From the NCBI GenBank assembly GCA_013335405.1, contig JAAXVR010000003.1:46550-110549 (forward strand): 64,000 nt of DNA, given 5' to 3'. The stretch comes from Chlorobiaceae bacterium (lineage in GTDB: Bacteria; Bacteroidota; Chlorobiia; Chlorobiales; Chlorobiaceae). The notes beneath the pieces are model-generated. The model did not search any database and was not told the origin of the DNA. It saw only the letters and a program-made list of their open reading frames with translations. Below are positions 43,013 to 53,216 of the stretch, piece after piece (the first letter of the stretch is position 1; the number at the start of each line of letters is the position of its first letter). The position numbers were made by a program, and so were the translations under genes.

Positions 43013-43768
43013 ATGGGGGTTTTCGACATGTTTTTCCGGAAGGGGCCGCAAGACCCTGTTCAGCCGGGACAGGAGTCCGGGAATGTGGATATTGCCGCAC
43101 TTTTTGAAGGTCTCTCCGGTTGGAGTTCGGGAAGAAGGTTCGCAGACGCGGACCCGAAATATTCAGAAATGATAAAGGGCCTGCCTCCCGGTACCGGATC
43201 GAGCATGCGGTTGTCGAAAATCAGGGGAACCATGACTCTGGGAGGAGAAAACCCGAAAATCTTCGGCTATCCCGGCTCGATCGAGCTCAACATGCCCGCT
43301 CTGGCCTCGCTCGGAGGCATGGCGCGTATTCTCGTTGACCTCGGTTATGAAGGCGTGGAGCGCGAAGCACCCCCGATTGCCGCTGCCCTGGAAAAAAGGC
43401 AGTTCAGGTTGAGGATGGGTTGTTTCCTGGAACAGCACTACCCGCTTCCGAGGCTGCAGCTCGCTTTTTCGGACGGGCTTGCCGAGCCGCTTTTCCTCGA
43501 GGTTCTTTCCGATATCCTTGACTGGAACGTCCAGGATTTCTACTATGGCATAGTAACGACCGGACTTTACGAGATCTCGCTGCATGTTCAGCGCGTCCAC
43601 CTCGGTTCGGTTTTCTGCTCGGTGCCGCAGAGCGAGAGGCAGTCGCTTGCCGGAGGTCTCCGGCAGCTTGCCGACCGGCTGAAAAGCACTTCTCCTTCGG
43701 GCTGGAACATGCAGGAAGCTGTCCGGTCTTTCGAACGGAGGCACCCGCTGGGCGAAGGAATGCTCTAA
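43013..43768 (+). CDS. Conserved hypothetical protein
   Basis: I do not recognise this 251-residue protein. It is soluble, begins MGVFDMFFRKGPQDP and has a first part with a Gly-rich loop (LPPGTGSSMRLSKI). A middle part (SIELNMPALASLGGMARILVDLGYE) and a C-terminal half with alternating strands and helices (LQLAFSDGLAEPLFLEVLSDILDW) follow. ATG 43013 is chosen because a GGAGG lies 6 bp upstream; the frame is open back to 42959. It is convergent with the decarboxylase operon. It may be specific to Chlorobi. Confidence 0.7.
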   Translation: MGVFDMFFRKGPQDPVQPGQESGNVDIAALFEGLSGWSSGRRFADADPKYSEMIKGLPPGTGSSMRLSKIRGTMTLGGENPKIFGYPGSIELNMPALASLGGMARILVDLGYEGVEREAPPIAAALEKRQFRLRMGCFLEQHYPLPRLQLAFSDGLAEPLFLEVLSDILDWNVQDFYYGIVTTGLYEISLHVQRVHLGSVFCSVPQSERQSLAGGLRQLADRLKSTSPSGWNMQEAVRSFERRHPLGEGML

Positions 43769-43779
43769 AGCTTCCCCCC

Positions 43780-44916
43780 CTAGAGCAGGTAGCCGAGCAT
43801 GATGCCCGCAGCGAGGGCGGAACCGATCACCCCGGCTACGTTGGGTGCCATGGCATGCATGATCAGGTGGTTCGAGGGATCCGACCTGATACCTTCCCGA
43901 TGTGCTACCTTTGCACTGTTCGGTACCGCTGACACGCCGGCAGCACCGATGAGCGGATTGACCTTGCTCCCTTCCGGAAGGAAAAGGTTCATGATTTTTG
44001 CGAACAGAATTCCTCCTGCCGTCGATATGATGAAGGCCCCTGCCCCGAGGATGAATATCTGGAGCGACTGGTAGGTGAGGAAGGTCGTGGCCTCGGCCGA
44101 AGCTCCGAGCGTAACGCCGAGGATGATGCTTACGGTATCGATGAGCGCATTTCTTGCTGTATCAGCCAGTCTTGCCGTCACCATGGATTCCTTCAGGAGG
44201 TTGCCGAGGAAAAGCATGCCGAGCAGCGGCAGCGAGCCCGGGGCTATAAAACCGGTGAGCAGGAGCCCTACGATCGGGAACACCACTTTTTCCCTTCTGG
44301 ATACCGAGCGCGGTGGCTTCATCCTGATTTTCCTTTCTTTCTCCGTCGTGAGAAGTCTCATGACCGGCGGCTGGATAATCGGGACGAGGGCCATGTACAT
44401 GAAGGCGGCTATGGTAATGGTTCCGATGAGGTGAGGCGCGAGCCTTGATGACAGGAATATGGCCGTGGGTCCGTCGGCTCCTCCGATGATACCGATTGCC
44501 GCAGCGTCGAGGTTCCCGAAACCGAGGGTGATCGCTCCGATATAGGTCAGGAAAATGCCGAGCTGGGCAGCAGCTCCGAGCAGGATGAGCTTGGGGTTCG
44601 AAATGAGAGGGGAAAAATCAGTCATCGCGCCGATCCCGAGGAAGATCAGCGGTGGAAATATACCTTTGAGTATACCCATGTAGAGGAATTGCATCACGCT
44701 GCCCTCCTCGTGCACACCCATCTGCACTCCTGCCTGCCCGACAAGGGGGATGTTGCCGATGAGGATGCCGAACCCTATGGGCACCAGGAGCAGCGGTTCG
44801 TATTCGAAACGGATAGCCAGCCAGATGAAGAGGAGTCCTGCGAGGATCATCAGGAGATGTCCCGGCGTTGCAGCGGCAAAACCGGTATGTTCGAAAAAGC
44901 GCGTTATTCCTTCCAT
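43780..44916 (-). CDS. Na+-transporting decarboxylase beta subunit
   Basis: Membrane subunit of the Na+-pumping oxaloacetate/methylmalonyl-CoA/glutaconyl-CoA decarboxylases. It decarboxylates carboxybiotin and exports Na+. About ten hydrophobic segments occur, with the conserved IGGADGPTAIFLSSRLAP region containing the Na+-binding Asp, and NPLIGAAGVSAVPNSAKVA near the end. The length of 378 residues is normal. It is last in the mmdA-like, gamma, biotin carrier, beta order, 7 bp after the carrier gene. Confidence 0.93.
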   Translation of the reverse strand: MEGITRFFEHTGFAAATPGHLLMILAGLLFIWLAIRFEYEPLLLVPIGFGILIGNIPLVGQAGVQMGVHEEGSVMQFLYMGILKGIFPPLIFLGIGAMTDFSPLISNPKLILLGAAAQLGIFLTYIGAITLGFGNLDAAAIGIIGGADGPTAIFLSSRLAPHLIGTITIAAFMYMALVPIIQPPVMRLLTTEKERKIRMKPPRSVSRREKVVFPIVGLLLTGFIAPGSLPLLGMLFLGNLLKESMVTARLADTARNALIDTVSIILGVTLGASAEATTFLTYQSLQIFILGAGAFIISTAGGILFAKIMNLFLPEGSKVNPLIGAAGVSAVPNSAKVAHREGIRSDPSNHLIMHAMAPNVAGVIGSALAAGIMLGYLL

Positions 44917-44923
44917 GGTGGTA

Positions 44924-45343
44924 TCATTCGAGTTCTATCAGGACGTCTCCCTGCATGACGGTATCACCGACAGCAACCCGCACAGTCTTGACGGTACCGG
45001 GCTTTTCGGCGAAAATATTATTCTCCATTTTCATGGCTTCAAGTACCAGCACCGGCTGCTCGAGCGCTATTTTCATGCCGGGTTCGACAGAAATGGCGAT
45101 GATTGTCCCCGGAAGGGGAGCCTTGATGAGGCACAGACCCGGCTTGTTGAGCAGTTCGGGGGGTTTCGGGGGGGCTGTCGGAGCCGACCGTACGAGCTTG
45201 GGTGTCTGGGGCCTGGGAATCTCGTGACCGAGCTCGACCAGGTAGGATGTTCCGTTCACATCGATCTCGGCGCCAAGGTCATCCAGTGACTTGATTTCGA
45301 CATTGTACCTGTTTCCGGCTATGGTGAATTTATACCGCCTCAT
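44924..45343 (-). CDS. Biotin carboxyl carrier protein of decarboxylase
   Basis: Carries CO2 on biotin from the carboxyltransferase to the membrane subunit. The biotin Lys is Lys105 in LEAMKMENNI. The domain is preceded by a linker rich in Pro and Ala (PTAPPKPPEL), and the N-terminal 50 residues form a small beta-rich part. Its 139 residues make it the separate carrier (gamma/delta-type) of methylmalonyl-CoA decarboxylases, rather than a domain fused to an alpha subunit. Its start overlaps the upstream gene by 4 bp. Confidence 0.93.
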   Translation of the reverse strand: MRRYKFTIAGNRYNVEIKSLDDLGAEIDVNGTSYLVELGHEIPRPQTPKLVRSAPTAPPKPPELLNKPGLCLIKAPLPGTIIAISVEPGMKIALEQPVLVLEAMKMENNIFAEKPGTVKTVRVAVGDTVMQGDVLIELE

Positions 45344-45711
45344 CGTTTGAACTGGTTGAAATTAATGACATTGTAGATTTTTGAGTTCCATGGCGAATAG
45401 CTTTTCCCGGCTTTTTTTATCGTCAGGATCGACGTTTCCTGGTCGTGCAGTTCCTCGAGATAGAGCGAAACGGCAAGTGCGATAGCTGCGCTCACTTCAC
45501 CGGGAACCACTGCTGCCGCGCTTTCGGGAAGGCCTTCCGTTCTGAAGCGTTTTCTCTGTTTCCGCTGCCGCAATGCCGGAATGACGCTGAAGAGCATGAA
45601 AAGCAGGAAGAGCGAGCAGATGACCGTCATGTAGCCGAAAACGGCAAAAACCATCTGTTCTTTTGTGATCGCCGAAAAATCGACCGGCAGGATTTGCTCT
45701 ATGTTCGTCAT
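45340..45711 (-). CDS. Decarboxylase gamma-type membrane subunit (OadG-like)
   Basis: Small 123-residue protein with one membrane segment (residues about 20-45, MVFAVFGYMTVICSLFLLFMLFSVIPAL) and a cytoplasmic tail, as in OadG/MmdD subunits, which hold the complex together and may bind Zn. The tail contains VPGEVSAAIALAVSLYLEELHDQE, a helix common in these subunits. It lies between the carboxyltransferase gene (14 bp upstream) and the biotin carrier gene (4 bp overlap). Confidence 0.85.
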   Translation of the reverse strand: MTNIEQILPVDFSAITKEQMVFAVFGYMTVICSLFLLFMLFSVIPALRQRKQRKRFRTEGLPESAAAVVPGEVSAAIALAVSLYLEELHDQETSILTIKKAGKSYSPWNSKIYNVINFNQFKR

Positions 45712-45725
45712 GGTGTTTCCGGGGT

Positions 45726-47267
45726 TTACAGTGGAAGCGTGGAGTGCTTCTTGAGAGGATTCGTGTCTTTTTTCGTGGAAAGGGTCTGCAGGGCTCTGAT
45801 GATACGGAACCGCGTGTTGCGGGGTTCGATGATATCGTCGATATAGCCGTATCGTGCCGCCTCGTAGGGGTTCGAGAATTTGTGGCGGTACTCCCCGGCG
45901 TTTTCGGCGATGAACTTTTTCCTTTCCTCGTCGGAGGCGAGGGCCTTCAGTTCACGGTTGAAGAGCACTTCGATGGCGCCGTTCGGGCCCATGACAGCTA
46001 TTTCCGCGGTCGGCCAGGCATAGTTGACATCCCCGCGCAGCTGTTTCGAACTCATGACGCAGTATGCTCCTCCGTATGCTTTGCGCAGGATGACCGTGAT
46101 TTTCGGTACAGTGGCTTCACCGTAGGCAAAGATGAGTTTCGCGCCATTGGTGATGATGCCGTCGAACTCCTGGGCGCTCCCTGGCAGGAAGCCGGGTACA
46201 TCGACCAGTGTGACAATGGGAATGTTGAAAGCGTCGCAGAAGCGCACGAAACGCGCGGCTTTCTTCGATGCGTTGATGTCGAGACACCCTGCGAGATAGT
46301 TTGGCTGGTTGGCGACGATACCGGTGGAGATGCCGTTGAAGGTGACGAATCCGATGACGATGTTGCGGGCGTACTGGGCCTGTATTTCGAGGAACTCTCC
46401 GTTGTCCGCTATGGAGTGGATGATGTCCTTGACGTCATAGGGGATCGAAGGTTTCTCAGGAATGATGGAATTCAGGTTGTCGTCCAGCCTGTCGGGAGGA
46501 TCTTCGCAGATCGTTACGGGAGGTTCTTCGAGGTTGTTCTGCGGCAGATAGCTCAGCAGTTTCCTGATAAGCAGGATGCTCTCCTTTTCGTCAGCCCCGA
46601 CGAAATGGGTGACACCCGATTTTGTCGAATGCATCGATGCCCCGCCGAGGTCTTCATCCGAAATGGTTTCGCCGGTGACGGTTTTTACCACTTTCGGCCC
46701 GGTCACGAACATGCAGCTTGTCTTGTCTGCCATCACGACGAAATCGGTCAGGGCTGGGGAATAGACCGCTCCACCTGCGCAGGGGCCGAAAATCGCGGAA
46801 ATCTGCGGAATGACGCCCGAGGCCATGATGTTGCGCTGGAAAATGGTGGCATAGCCGGCAAGACTTCGGACCCCTTCCTGGATCCTCGCTCCGCCACTGT
46901 CGTTGATGCCTATGAACGGTGCGCCGACCTTCATGGCCTGATCCATGATTTTGCAGATCTTCAGTGCATTCGTTTCGGAAAGGGAACCTCCGAGCACGGT
47001 GAAATCCTGGGAAAAAACATAGACGGTCCTTCCGTCGATCGTGCCGTGGCCCGTGATGACGCCGTCAGCAAGGTAGTGCTCCTTGTCGAGCTCGAAATCG
47101 GTTGTGCGGTGGGTGACGAACATATCGTACTCTTCGAAACTTCCTTCGTCGAGAAGCATGTCGAGACGCTCTCTTGCAGTGAATTTACCTTTTCCGTGCT
47201 GGGCGTCTATGCGTTTCTGTCCGCCTCCCAGGCGGGCTTTTTCGCGTTCTGCAATCAGGCGTTTCAT
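45726..47267 (-). CDS. mmdA: Methylmalonyl-CoA/propionyl-CoA carboxyltransferase subunit
   Basis: Carboxyltransferase subunit of 513 residues that moves CO2 between an acyl-CoA and biotin. It shows the PCC-beta/MmdA motifs [54 protein letters not shown], and [14 protein letters not shown]. Being followed by the membrane pump genes, it is more likely a methylmalonyl-CoA decarboxylase than a biotin-dependent propionyl-CoA carboxylase, but the acyl-CoA substrate is inferred. It is first in the operon; the promoter must lie in the divergent gap towards the next gene. Confidence 0.93.
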   Translation of the reverse strand: MKRLIAEREKARLGGGQKRIDAQHGKGKFTARERLDMLLDEGSFEEYDMFVTHRTTDFELDKEHYLADGVITGHGTIDGRTVYVFSQDFTVLGGSLSETNALKICKIMDQAMKVGAPFIGINDSGGARIQEGVRSLAGYATIFQRNIMASGVIPQISAIFGPCAGGAVYSPALTDFVVMADKTSCMFVTGPKVVKTVTGETISDEDLGGASMHSTKSGVTHFVGADEKESILLIRKLLSYLPQNNLEEPPVTICEDPPDRLDDNLNSIIPEKPSIPYDVKDIIHSIADNGEFLEIQAQYARNIVIGFVTFNGISTGIVANQPNYLAGCLDINASKKAARFVRFCDAFNIPIVTLVDVPGFLPGSAQEFDGIITNGAKLIFAYGEATVPKITVILRKAYGGAYCVMSSKQLRGDVNYAWPTAEIAVMGPNGAIEVLFNRELKALASDEERKKFIAENAGEYRHKFSNPYEAARYGYIDDIIEPRNTRFRIIRALQTLSTKKDTNPLKKHSTLPL

Positions 47268-47536
47268 TTATGTTCGGGATTGTGTTTGATATTATGCGCC
47301 GGGCAGAAGTATCCTTTTCCGGCAGAATTGCGAAGTTGTCCGGCACTCATCCCGTATTTCAGGATTGTTCCGGTAAAAGGCTTGCTCTTATGGAGTTGCG
47401 CATTATTCGCTCTTTTCCTCTCGTGCAGCTTCCCAATATTCAAAAAAAATACCGAATATCCGCCTTCATTGTCGGCATTGGCCGCATAAGAATGTTATAT
47501 TTTCGGTTTAGCGTAAAAAAAACATAGTGACTTGAC

Positions 47537-48313
47537 ATGACCCCCGATCTTCAACTTGCCATTGAAATCGCCGAACAAGCTGGCAGATTGACCCTCGGCT
47601 ATTTTTCGCGCAGATCCATCGAGGTGTTCCGGAAAAGGGATGCAAGTCCTGTCACCGAAGCGGACAGAAAGGCCGAAGAGCTGATTCGCGAAGCTCTCGG
47701 GAAACGGTTTCCAGGGGACGGACTTTTCGGTGAGGAGCTGGACGAAACTCCTTCAACCAACAACCGGCGCTGGATAATCGACCCTATCGACGGCACGAAG
47801 GCTTTTATTCATGGTGTCCCGCTTTACGGAGTACTCATCGCTCTCGAGGAAGAGGGTGAAATTCGTCTCGGTGTTGTTCATTTTCCTGCTCTCGGGGAGT
47901 TATATTATGCTGAAAGGGGTTGCGGAGCTTTTCTCGATGGCACGCCGATAAAGGTTTCATCGGTTTCCGACACCATGGATGCGACCGTCCTTTATACTGA
48001 AAAAGAGTACCTCCTGGACCCGCCATCCCGCCATCCCGTCGATCTTCTTCGTACAGGGGCCGGCCTTGTGCGTGGCTGGGGTGACTGTTACGGTCATATG
48101 CTTGTCGCTTCCGGCAGGGCGGAAGTGGCGGTCGACAAGGTGATGAGCCCCTGGGATTGCGCAGCGCTGATTCCGGTGGTGCTGGAAGCCGGCGGGATCT
48201 GCTTCGATTATACCGGAAGGACGACCATCACCGGTGAAGGGCTCGTGAGTGCGAACAGGGCTATCGGCGGGGAATTGATAAAGGCTATTGAAACCATGGA
48301 TATCGGTTCATGA
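47537..48313 (+). CDS. Inositol-monophosphatase-family protein, probable histidinol-phosphatase
   Basis: Mg-dependent phosphatase of 258 residues. The metal sites are intact: GEELDE, WIIDPIDGTKAFIHG and the C-terminal SPWDCAALIPVVLEAGG. The variant GTKAFIHGVPLYGVLIAL favours the HisN branch (histidinol-phosphatase) over IMPase, but inositol phosphatase or CysQ-like activity cannot be excluded. Its stop overlaps the next gene by 4 bp (ATGA). The 269 bp divergent gap to mmdA holds both promoters. Confidence 0.86.
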   Translation: MTPDLQLAIEIAEQAGRLTLGYFSRRSIEVFRKRDASPVTEADRKAEELIREALGKRFPGDGLFGEELDETPSTNNRRWIIDPIDGTKAFIHGVPLYGVLIALEEEGEIRLGVVHFPALGELYYAERGCGAFLDGTPIKVSSVSDTMDATVLYTEKEYLLDPPSRHPVDLLRTGAGLVRGWGDCYGHMLVASGRAEVAVDKVMSPWDCAALIPVVLEAGGICFDYTGRTTITGEGLVSANRAIGGELIKAIETMDIGS

Positions 48314-49050
48314 TCATTGCGCTTCTCATTCTCATCGTTCTGCTGCTGACCGGTGTCATAGCATTGCTGGTGACGGGCTGGACCCTTACGGAAAAAAACG
48401 ATATCGAAAGGATCGGCCAGGATATACGCCGGGAGCTCGCCCAGCAGAGGGCTGACACCGTGCAGCTTCTGCACTCCATGCGTATCGAGCTCGAAGAGTC
48501 GATTCGAGAGGTTATCGAACAGAAATTCAACGCTCTCGAGGCAATGCAGAGCAGGGGAAACTCAAGGCGCAGGAAGTCGGCGACTGCTTCAAGGGAGATG
48601 CATGCAGGCTGTTCTGCTGCGGTAATGAACGGCGATGAAGGTGCCGAAGGTACCGAAGAAGAGATTGTTTCCAGACCGATGCGGGGAGTTACCGTTCCCG
48701 AATATGAAAATGACCGTCAGTTCCTGCTTTTTCCGGAAGCGTCACAGCAGGAAACACAGCGCCCTTCCCTTGAAGAACAGATGCGTTCCCTTCTCGAGAA
48801 GCCGGAACCGGGAGTTATGGTTCCCGGGGAAATCCTTTCCGAAGAAAAGACGCGGAAGAAGGAAGACGACGAGTACATCTCGATGATCAGGATCCTGCCT
48901 GCCTCTGACCTCTATGACGACATTCCCGACATCGAAAGCCTTCCGAAAATCGAAGAGCTTGACCGGACCGATGCCGTACGGGACCCGAAAACCATCCGGA
49001 TAAAATCCGAAAGGTACATAGACGATATTCCGGATATAGAAGAACTCTGA
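48310..49050 (+). CDS. Hypothetical single-pass membrane protein with repeated DIPDIE motif
   Basis: I do not recognise this 246-residue protein. A strong N-terminal membrane segment (MIIALLILIVLLLTGVIALLVTGW) is followed by a coiled coil (IERIGQDIRRELAQQRADTVQLLHS) and then an acidic, probably unstructured part. YDDIPDIE and IDDIPDIE appear near the C-terminus as an internal repeat. It is translationally coupled to the phosphatase gene. An anchored scaffold-like protein is plausible, but this is inference. Confidence 0.72.
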   Translation: MIIALLILIVLLLTGVIALLVTGWTLTEKNDIERIGQDIRRELAQQRADTVQLLHSMRIELEESIREVIEQKFNALEAMQSRGNSRRRKSATASREMHAGCSAAVMNGDEGAEGTEEEIVSRPMRGVTVPEYENDRQFLLFPEASQQETQRPSLEEQMRSLLEKPEPGVMVPGEILSEEKTRKKEDDEYISMIRILPASDLYDDIPDIESLPKIEELDRTDAVRDPKTIRIKSERYIDDIPDIEEL

Positions 49051-49078
49051 TCATTTCGCAGATTGAACCGGGCAAAAA

Positions 49079-49825
49079 TCAGGCCCGGCCAAGTGCTCCG
49101 GCGATAGCTTTTGCGAAATTGGGAGAATCGAAGTATTCGGGGATGATGTCGGTCCTGATACCCAGTTTTTCAAGCGCGCCGGCCGTGGTTGTGCCTATTG
49201 CCGCGACAAGGACCCCTTCCGGGAGTGCCGTCGAGCCCATCGCCTCAAAAAAATTGACCGCTGTGGAAGGGCTGGTGAAAGAAATGCAGGAAAGACCCCC
49301 TGATTCAAGAAGTTTTTTCACATTGCCTGTTTCCTCGAGGGATGGAGGAATGTTTTCGTAAACGGTCAGTTCGACGCATTTACCGCCCCTTTTTCCGATG
49401 ATGTCGGGTATGATGCCAAGTGAAAGATTTCCCCTGAGGAAAAGGAAGGTTTTACCCGTAATTTCGCTGCTGTCGATCTCTTCCATAAGGGTGGCGGCAT
49501 CGGCGATTTTCGGGACAGGCCGGGTTTTTACGCCATAGTCGCCGAGAAGCTGGGAAGTCGACTTGCCTACGGCCCACACGTTGAGTCGCTGCAGATTTTC
49601 CAGTTCACCGGGGTTCTCTTTGGTAAGCCGTTCCATGAAAAAGGCAACGCTGTTCGTGCTGGTGAAGAATATCCCGTCGAAGTGCGAGAGGTCGGGTACC
49701 TGCCAGCCGGAAACAGGCCTGATCTCTATTGTGGGAAACACAACTGAGCTCAGGCCGTATTGTTCCAGTTCTTTTACGAACGAGTCTGCCTGGTGTCTTG
49801 GACGGGTGACGAGAATTGCTTTCAT
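49079..49825 (-). CDS. hemD: Uroporphyrinogen-III synthase
   Basis: Cyclizes hydroxymethylbilane with inversion of ring D. The family is diverged; support comes from position and the weak motifs [46 protein letters not shown] and [17 protein letters not shown]. The length of 248 residues is normal. Its ATG overlaps the hemC stop by one base (TAATG), so the two are coupled. It is the last gene of the hemX-hemA-hemC-hemD cluster. Confidence 0.93.
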   Translation of the reverse strand: MKAILVTRPRHQADSFVKELEQYGLSSVVFPTIEIRPVSGWQVPDLSHFDGIFFTSTNSVAFFMERLTKENPGELENLQRLNVWAVGKSTSQLLGDYGVKTRPVPKIADAATLMEEIDSSEITGKTFLFLRGNLSLGIIPDIIGKRGGKCVELTVYENIPPSLEETGNVKKLLESGGLSCISFTSPSTAVNFFEAMGSTALPEGVLVAAIGTTTAGALEKLGIRTDIIPEYFDSPNFAKAIAGALGRA

Positions 49826-50766
49826 TACCGGGTTTTACGGATTTCGGACAGGATTTTGTCGGCACCCTGTTTCAGCAGTTCTTCAGCAAGTGCTATTCCG
49901 ATATCTTCAGCCTGGTCCGGGCTGCTGAGGCCGGTTTTCGTCATCTCGTTGCGCAGTCCGACCTTGCCGTCGACAGAGCCGACGTAAGCGAGGAGTTTGA
50001 GCGTTCCGTTCCTGAAGGAAGCATATGCCCCGATGGGAATCTGACAGCCGCCCTGCAGGTGGCGCAGAAGTGCGCGCTCGGCCTTGCAGCAGTATTCGGT
50101 GGTGTTGTGATTGAGGATCCTGACGATCTCTCTCGTCTGTTCGTCGTCGACGCGTGTTTCGATGCCGAGTGCACCCTGGCCGACAGCCGGAAGCATGATT
50201 TCATGCGGAAGGATTTCCGAAATGCGGTCGCTGAACTTCAGGCGGTAGACACCTGCATAGGCAAGCATCATGGCGTCGAACTCGCCTTCATCGAACTTTT
50301 TGAATCGCGTGTTCAGGTTGCCCCTGATGTCGCGTATCTCAAGGTCGGGGCGCATGCTGAGCAGCTGGGACATCCTGCGGAGGCTGCTTGTTGCAATTTT
50401 CGAGTTTTTCGGAAGGTCCTGAAGTTTTACTCCGTTTTTCGAAATGATGACATCCCTGGTGTCCTCGCGTTCCGTGAAAGAGGTGATGATGAGGCCTTCG
50501 GGGGTCGAAGTCGGTACATCTTTCAGACTGTGTACGGCAAGGTCAATCTCCCTTGCGATGAGGTGCTTTTCGATATCCTTGGTGAAAAGTCCCATGTCCC
50601 CTATTTTCGAAAGAGGGGAATCGAGAAGAACATCGCCAGTCGTCTTGACGAGTTTAAGCTCGATATCGAGCTCGGGAAAATGCCGGGAAAGTTCGTTTTT
50701 GGTGAATTCCGCCTGCCACAGAGCGAGAGGGCTGGATCTGGTACCGATGATAAGCTTTTTTTTCAA
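49825..50766 (-). CDS. hemC: Hydroxymethylbilane synthase (porphobilinogen deaminase)
   Basis: Polymerizes four porphobilinogen molecules on a dipyrromethane cofactor. [16 protein letters not shown] starts the fold, [12 protein letters not shown] contains substrate-binding Arg residues, and the cofactor Cys is in [13 protein letters not shown]. The length is 313 residues. No ATG fits the conserved N-terminus; the start is TTG 50766 ([12 protein letters not shown]). It follows hemA by 20 bp on the same strand. Confidence 0.96.
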   Translation of the reverse strand: MKKKLIIGTRSSPLALWQAEFTKNELSRHFPELDIELKLVKTTGDVLLDSPLSKIGDMGLFTKDIEKHLIAREIDLAVHSLKDVPTSTPEGLIITSFTEREDTRDVIISKNGVKLQDLPKNSKIATSSLRRMSQLLSMRPDLEIRDIRGNLNTRFKKFDEGEFDAMMLAYAGVYRLKFSDRISEILPHEIMLPAVGQGALGIETRVDDEQTREIVRILNHNTTEYCCKAERALLRHLQGGCQIPIGAYASFRNGTLKLLAYVGSVDGKVGLRNEMTKTGLSSPDQAEDIGIALAEELLKQGADKILSEIRKTR

Positions 50767-50786
50767 GGCGATTACGAATTATGAAT

Positions 50787-52064
50787 TTAGTATGACTGGT
50801 TTGGTTCTTCAAGATCGAAGATGTTGCGTACGAGATTGACCCGGCTGGGGATGGAATCCGCCGTATCGATGGGGGCCTTGAGCATCTTGATCGGATGGTG
50901 AAGGATTTTCTTCAGAATCCTGTCCGTAAGGTGTTCCATTCTCTGGAGCTCTTCCTCGCTGACCTTGTAACGGTAGCGTTCCAGCTCTTTTTCCTTGATC
51001 TCGATGAATTTCGACTGGAGATCGACGATCGTCGGCCTCACTTTCAGCGTGTTGATCCATTGGGCGAAAGCAACGAGTTCCTCGTCGATGATCGCTTTGA
51101 CCTTTGGCAGTTCGGCGCGTCTTCTTTCGAGGTTCTTGTCGATGATATGCTTGAGTGCGTCGATGTCCTTCAGGAACATGTTCTGCAGTTTGCCGATGTT
51201 CGGGTCGACGTTGCGCGGCAGACCGAGATCGAGAATGATAACCGGCTTCAGCTTGCGCTTCATCATGCTCTGGTGCATTTCGGCTTCCGTGAGGATATAC
51301 TCCTTGGTGCTTACCGCAGTGATGATGATGTCAAATTCGTGGAGATGGTCTCTGAAGCTTTCGAAGGGGAGGACTTTATTGGTACCGAGTTCCTCGCCAA
51401 GGGTTTCCGCTTTGGACTGGGTACGGTTCGTAATGACAATGTTCCTGGCGTTTTTCTGGAACATATGTTTCGCTGCCAGTTCGCCGGTTTCTCCTGCGCC
51501 GATGAGCAGTATCTTCTTGACCGAGAGGTTCGAGAAGATCTTCTGTGCAAGTTCGACAGCCGCATAGCTGACCGATACGGCGCCTTCCATGATCTTCGTT
51601 TTCGTCTTCACTTTCTTGGCGACGCTGAATGCTGTATGGCAGAGGCGGGTGAGAAGAATACCCGCAGCCTGGGTTTCGGCGGCGATCCTGTAGGCATTTT
51701 TGACCTGACCGAGAATCTGGCCTTCGCCGAGTATCAGCGAATCGATCGCGCTTGACACTTCGAACAGGTGGCGTGCGGTTCCGCAGTAGAAGCGTCCGAA
51801 AAAGTGTTCCGGACGAACTTCACATCGGGCATCCTTGAAGGAAATGATGTATTCCTTGAGATATTCTCCGGTCACTTCCTCCATTGCCGGAACCACATAG
51901 AGCTCGGTACGGTTGCAGGTCGAGACCACCATCGCTTCGTGTGCGAGGCCGCCCGAAATCAGGCCGGAAATGAATTCCTTGTTCTGGGTTTCTGTAAGAG
52001 AGATTCTTTCGCGGATTTCAATAGGTGCGGTTTTGTGGTTGACACCAACTGAAATGATGTTCAT
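50787..52064 (-). CDS. hemA: Glutamyl-tRNA reductase
   Basis: First committed enzyme of the C5 tetrapyrrole pathway; reduces Glu-tRNA to glutamate semialdehyde. [18 protein letters not shown] and the catalytic Cys in [10 protein letters not shown] begin the protein. [17 protein letters not shown] is the NADPH site and [19 protein letters not shown] the dimerization helix. ATG 52064 ([10 protein letters not shown]) gives 425 residues and is preferred over an in-frame extension. It heads hemA-hemC-hemD and is preceded by the HemX-like gene. Confidence 0.96.
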   Translation of the reverse strand: MNIISVGVNHKTAPIEIRERISLTETQNKEFISGLISGGLAHEAMVVSTCNRTELYVVPAMEEVTGEYLKEYIISFKDARCEVRPEHFFGRFYCGTARHLFEVSSAIDSLILGEGQILGQVKNAYRIAAETQAAGILLTRLCHTAFSVAKKVKTKTKIMEGAVSVSYAAVELAQKIFSNLSVKKILLIGAGETGELAAKHMFQKNARNIVITNRTQSKAETLGEELGTNKVLPFESFRDHLHEFDIIITAVSTKEYILTEAEMHQSMMKRKLKPVIILDLGLPRNVDPNIGKLQNMFLKDIDALKHIIDKNLERRRAELPKVKAIIDEELVAFAQWINTLKVRPTIVDLQSKFIEIKEKELERYRYKVSEEELQRMEHLTDRILKKILHHPIKMLKAPIDTADSIPSRVNLVRNIFDLEEPNQSY

Positions 52065-52199
52065 GGCAGGGTTGTTTTTAGTGAACTGATCGGGTACAAA
52101 GCGCAATGAAAACCTGTGCTCCCTCAGAATCTTCCGGAAATGAGCCAATGAGCTTTCAATATATCGTATAAGTCATAGATTTTCAAACCGTTCACGTTT

Positions 52200-53045
52200 T
52201 TAACGGCCGATGCGGTGAAATGTCGGTGAAAAAGAGGTCATCAGCACGATCAGTATGGTAACGAACAGGAACAGAAAAATGAAAAGATAGGCCATGTGCT
52301 TGATATCCCAGCCGATCAGGGGTTTCAGGACGATGCTTGTGCCGTAGAGCAGCCAGATTGCTATGAGGGTCAGCAGTTTCGGTTCCAGAATAGAGATGGA
52401 TTCACCGGAGACATGCTGTTCGAAGGCTCCCGCGAAAAGGGTTATCGAGAGGAAAAGAAAGCCGAAAGAAACCGCATGCATGGTCAGTTTTTCAAGTACC
52501 TCGAGGTTGGGCAGGCGCTGGAAAAGCAGTTCGAACCGGTTGTTCTGGATCTGCCGGAAAAGGAGCAGGTAGAGAATGCTGTAGAGGCCGGCGATAGCAA
52601 TGGCGCTGAAGCCGAAAATCGCCGCAATGAGGTGGACGCCGATGCCCAGGCCACTGAAAGCTGAACCCTTGTCCGGACTGATGGCGGTCAGGACCGAGGA
52701 AATGACCTGTGAGCCGGCTGCGAAGGAGATGACGAAAAGGCCTGTCTTGTCGCTTTTCGTGGTGAACTCGATGAAAAGATAGGTTACACTCAGCGTAAGC
52801 GAAACCATGCTCATCATGTTGAAGGTCGAGTAGCTGATCTTGTATCCTTCGGTCGAAGTCATCAGTCCGAGATAAAGCAGGTGGGTCAGCACGGTCATCG
52901 CGAGCGCGGGCTGTTTGTAGGTTTTCGCGAAATCGTTGTCGCTGAAGAAATGGATGCCGTAGAGCAGACCTGTAAAAACATAGAGTCCTGAAAGGAGCTG
53001 GTTGAGGACCAGAAGGGGGAGGTTCCCGAGTAATATATTGTTCAT
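52200..53045 (-). CDS. HemX/CcsA-like cytochrome c assembly family membrane protein
   Basis: Membrane protein of 281 residues with about eight hydrophobic segments, resembling HemX (modulator of HemA amount) and the CcsA/ResC cytochrome c biogenesis family. GWDIKHMAYLFIFLFLFV near the C-terminus fits, while the tryptophan-rich WWD heme motif of true CcsA is not seen, which favours HemX. ATG 53045 (MNNILLGNLP) is chosen; the frame stays open further but reads through the typA promoter and start. It lies 135 bp upstream of hemA, as in several phyla. Confidence 0.8.
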   Translation of the reverse strand: MNNILLGNLPLLVLNQLLSGLYVFTGLLYGIHFFSDNDFAKTYKQPALAMTVLTHLLYLGLMTSTEGYKISYSTFNMMSMVSLTLSVTYLFIEFTTKSDKTGLFVISFAAGSQVISSVLTAISPDKGSAFSGLGIGVHLIAAIFGFSAIAIAGLYSILYLLLFRQIQNNRFELLFQRLPNLEVLEKLTMHAVSFGFLFLSITLFAGAFEQHVSGESISILEPKLLTLIAIWLLYGTSIVLKPLIGWDIKHMAYLFIFLFLFVTILIVLMTSFSPTFHRIGR

Positions 53046-53216
53046 CGCTAAGAAAAAGGGAAGTGAACAGCCGTTAAAAAAGAATGCCTTGAAACCCGGA
53101 CAGGATGGAGCGGCTATACTCCTTTTGGGTTGAAAGATTGTGGGCGTAATTACGGTATAAAAATGTATATTCCGCCACGAAAAGAATAAAATATACTTAT
53201 TTACAAGGGAAAAAAG

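Noticed and set aside
45744..47489. 581-codon plus-strand open frame opposite mmdA
   Set aside because: It is antisense to the well-conserved carboxyltransferase gene and its translation looks like no protein family; it results from the codon bias of mmdA.
49816..50784. 322-codon plus-strand open frame opposite hemC
   Set aside because: Antisense to hemC and without family similarity.
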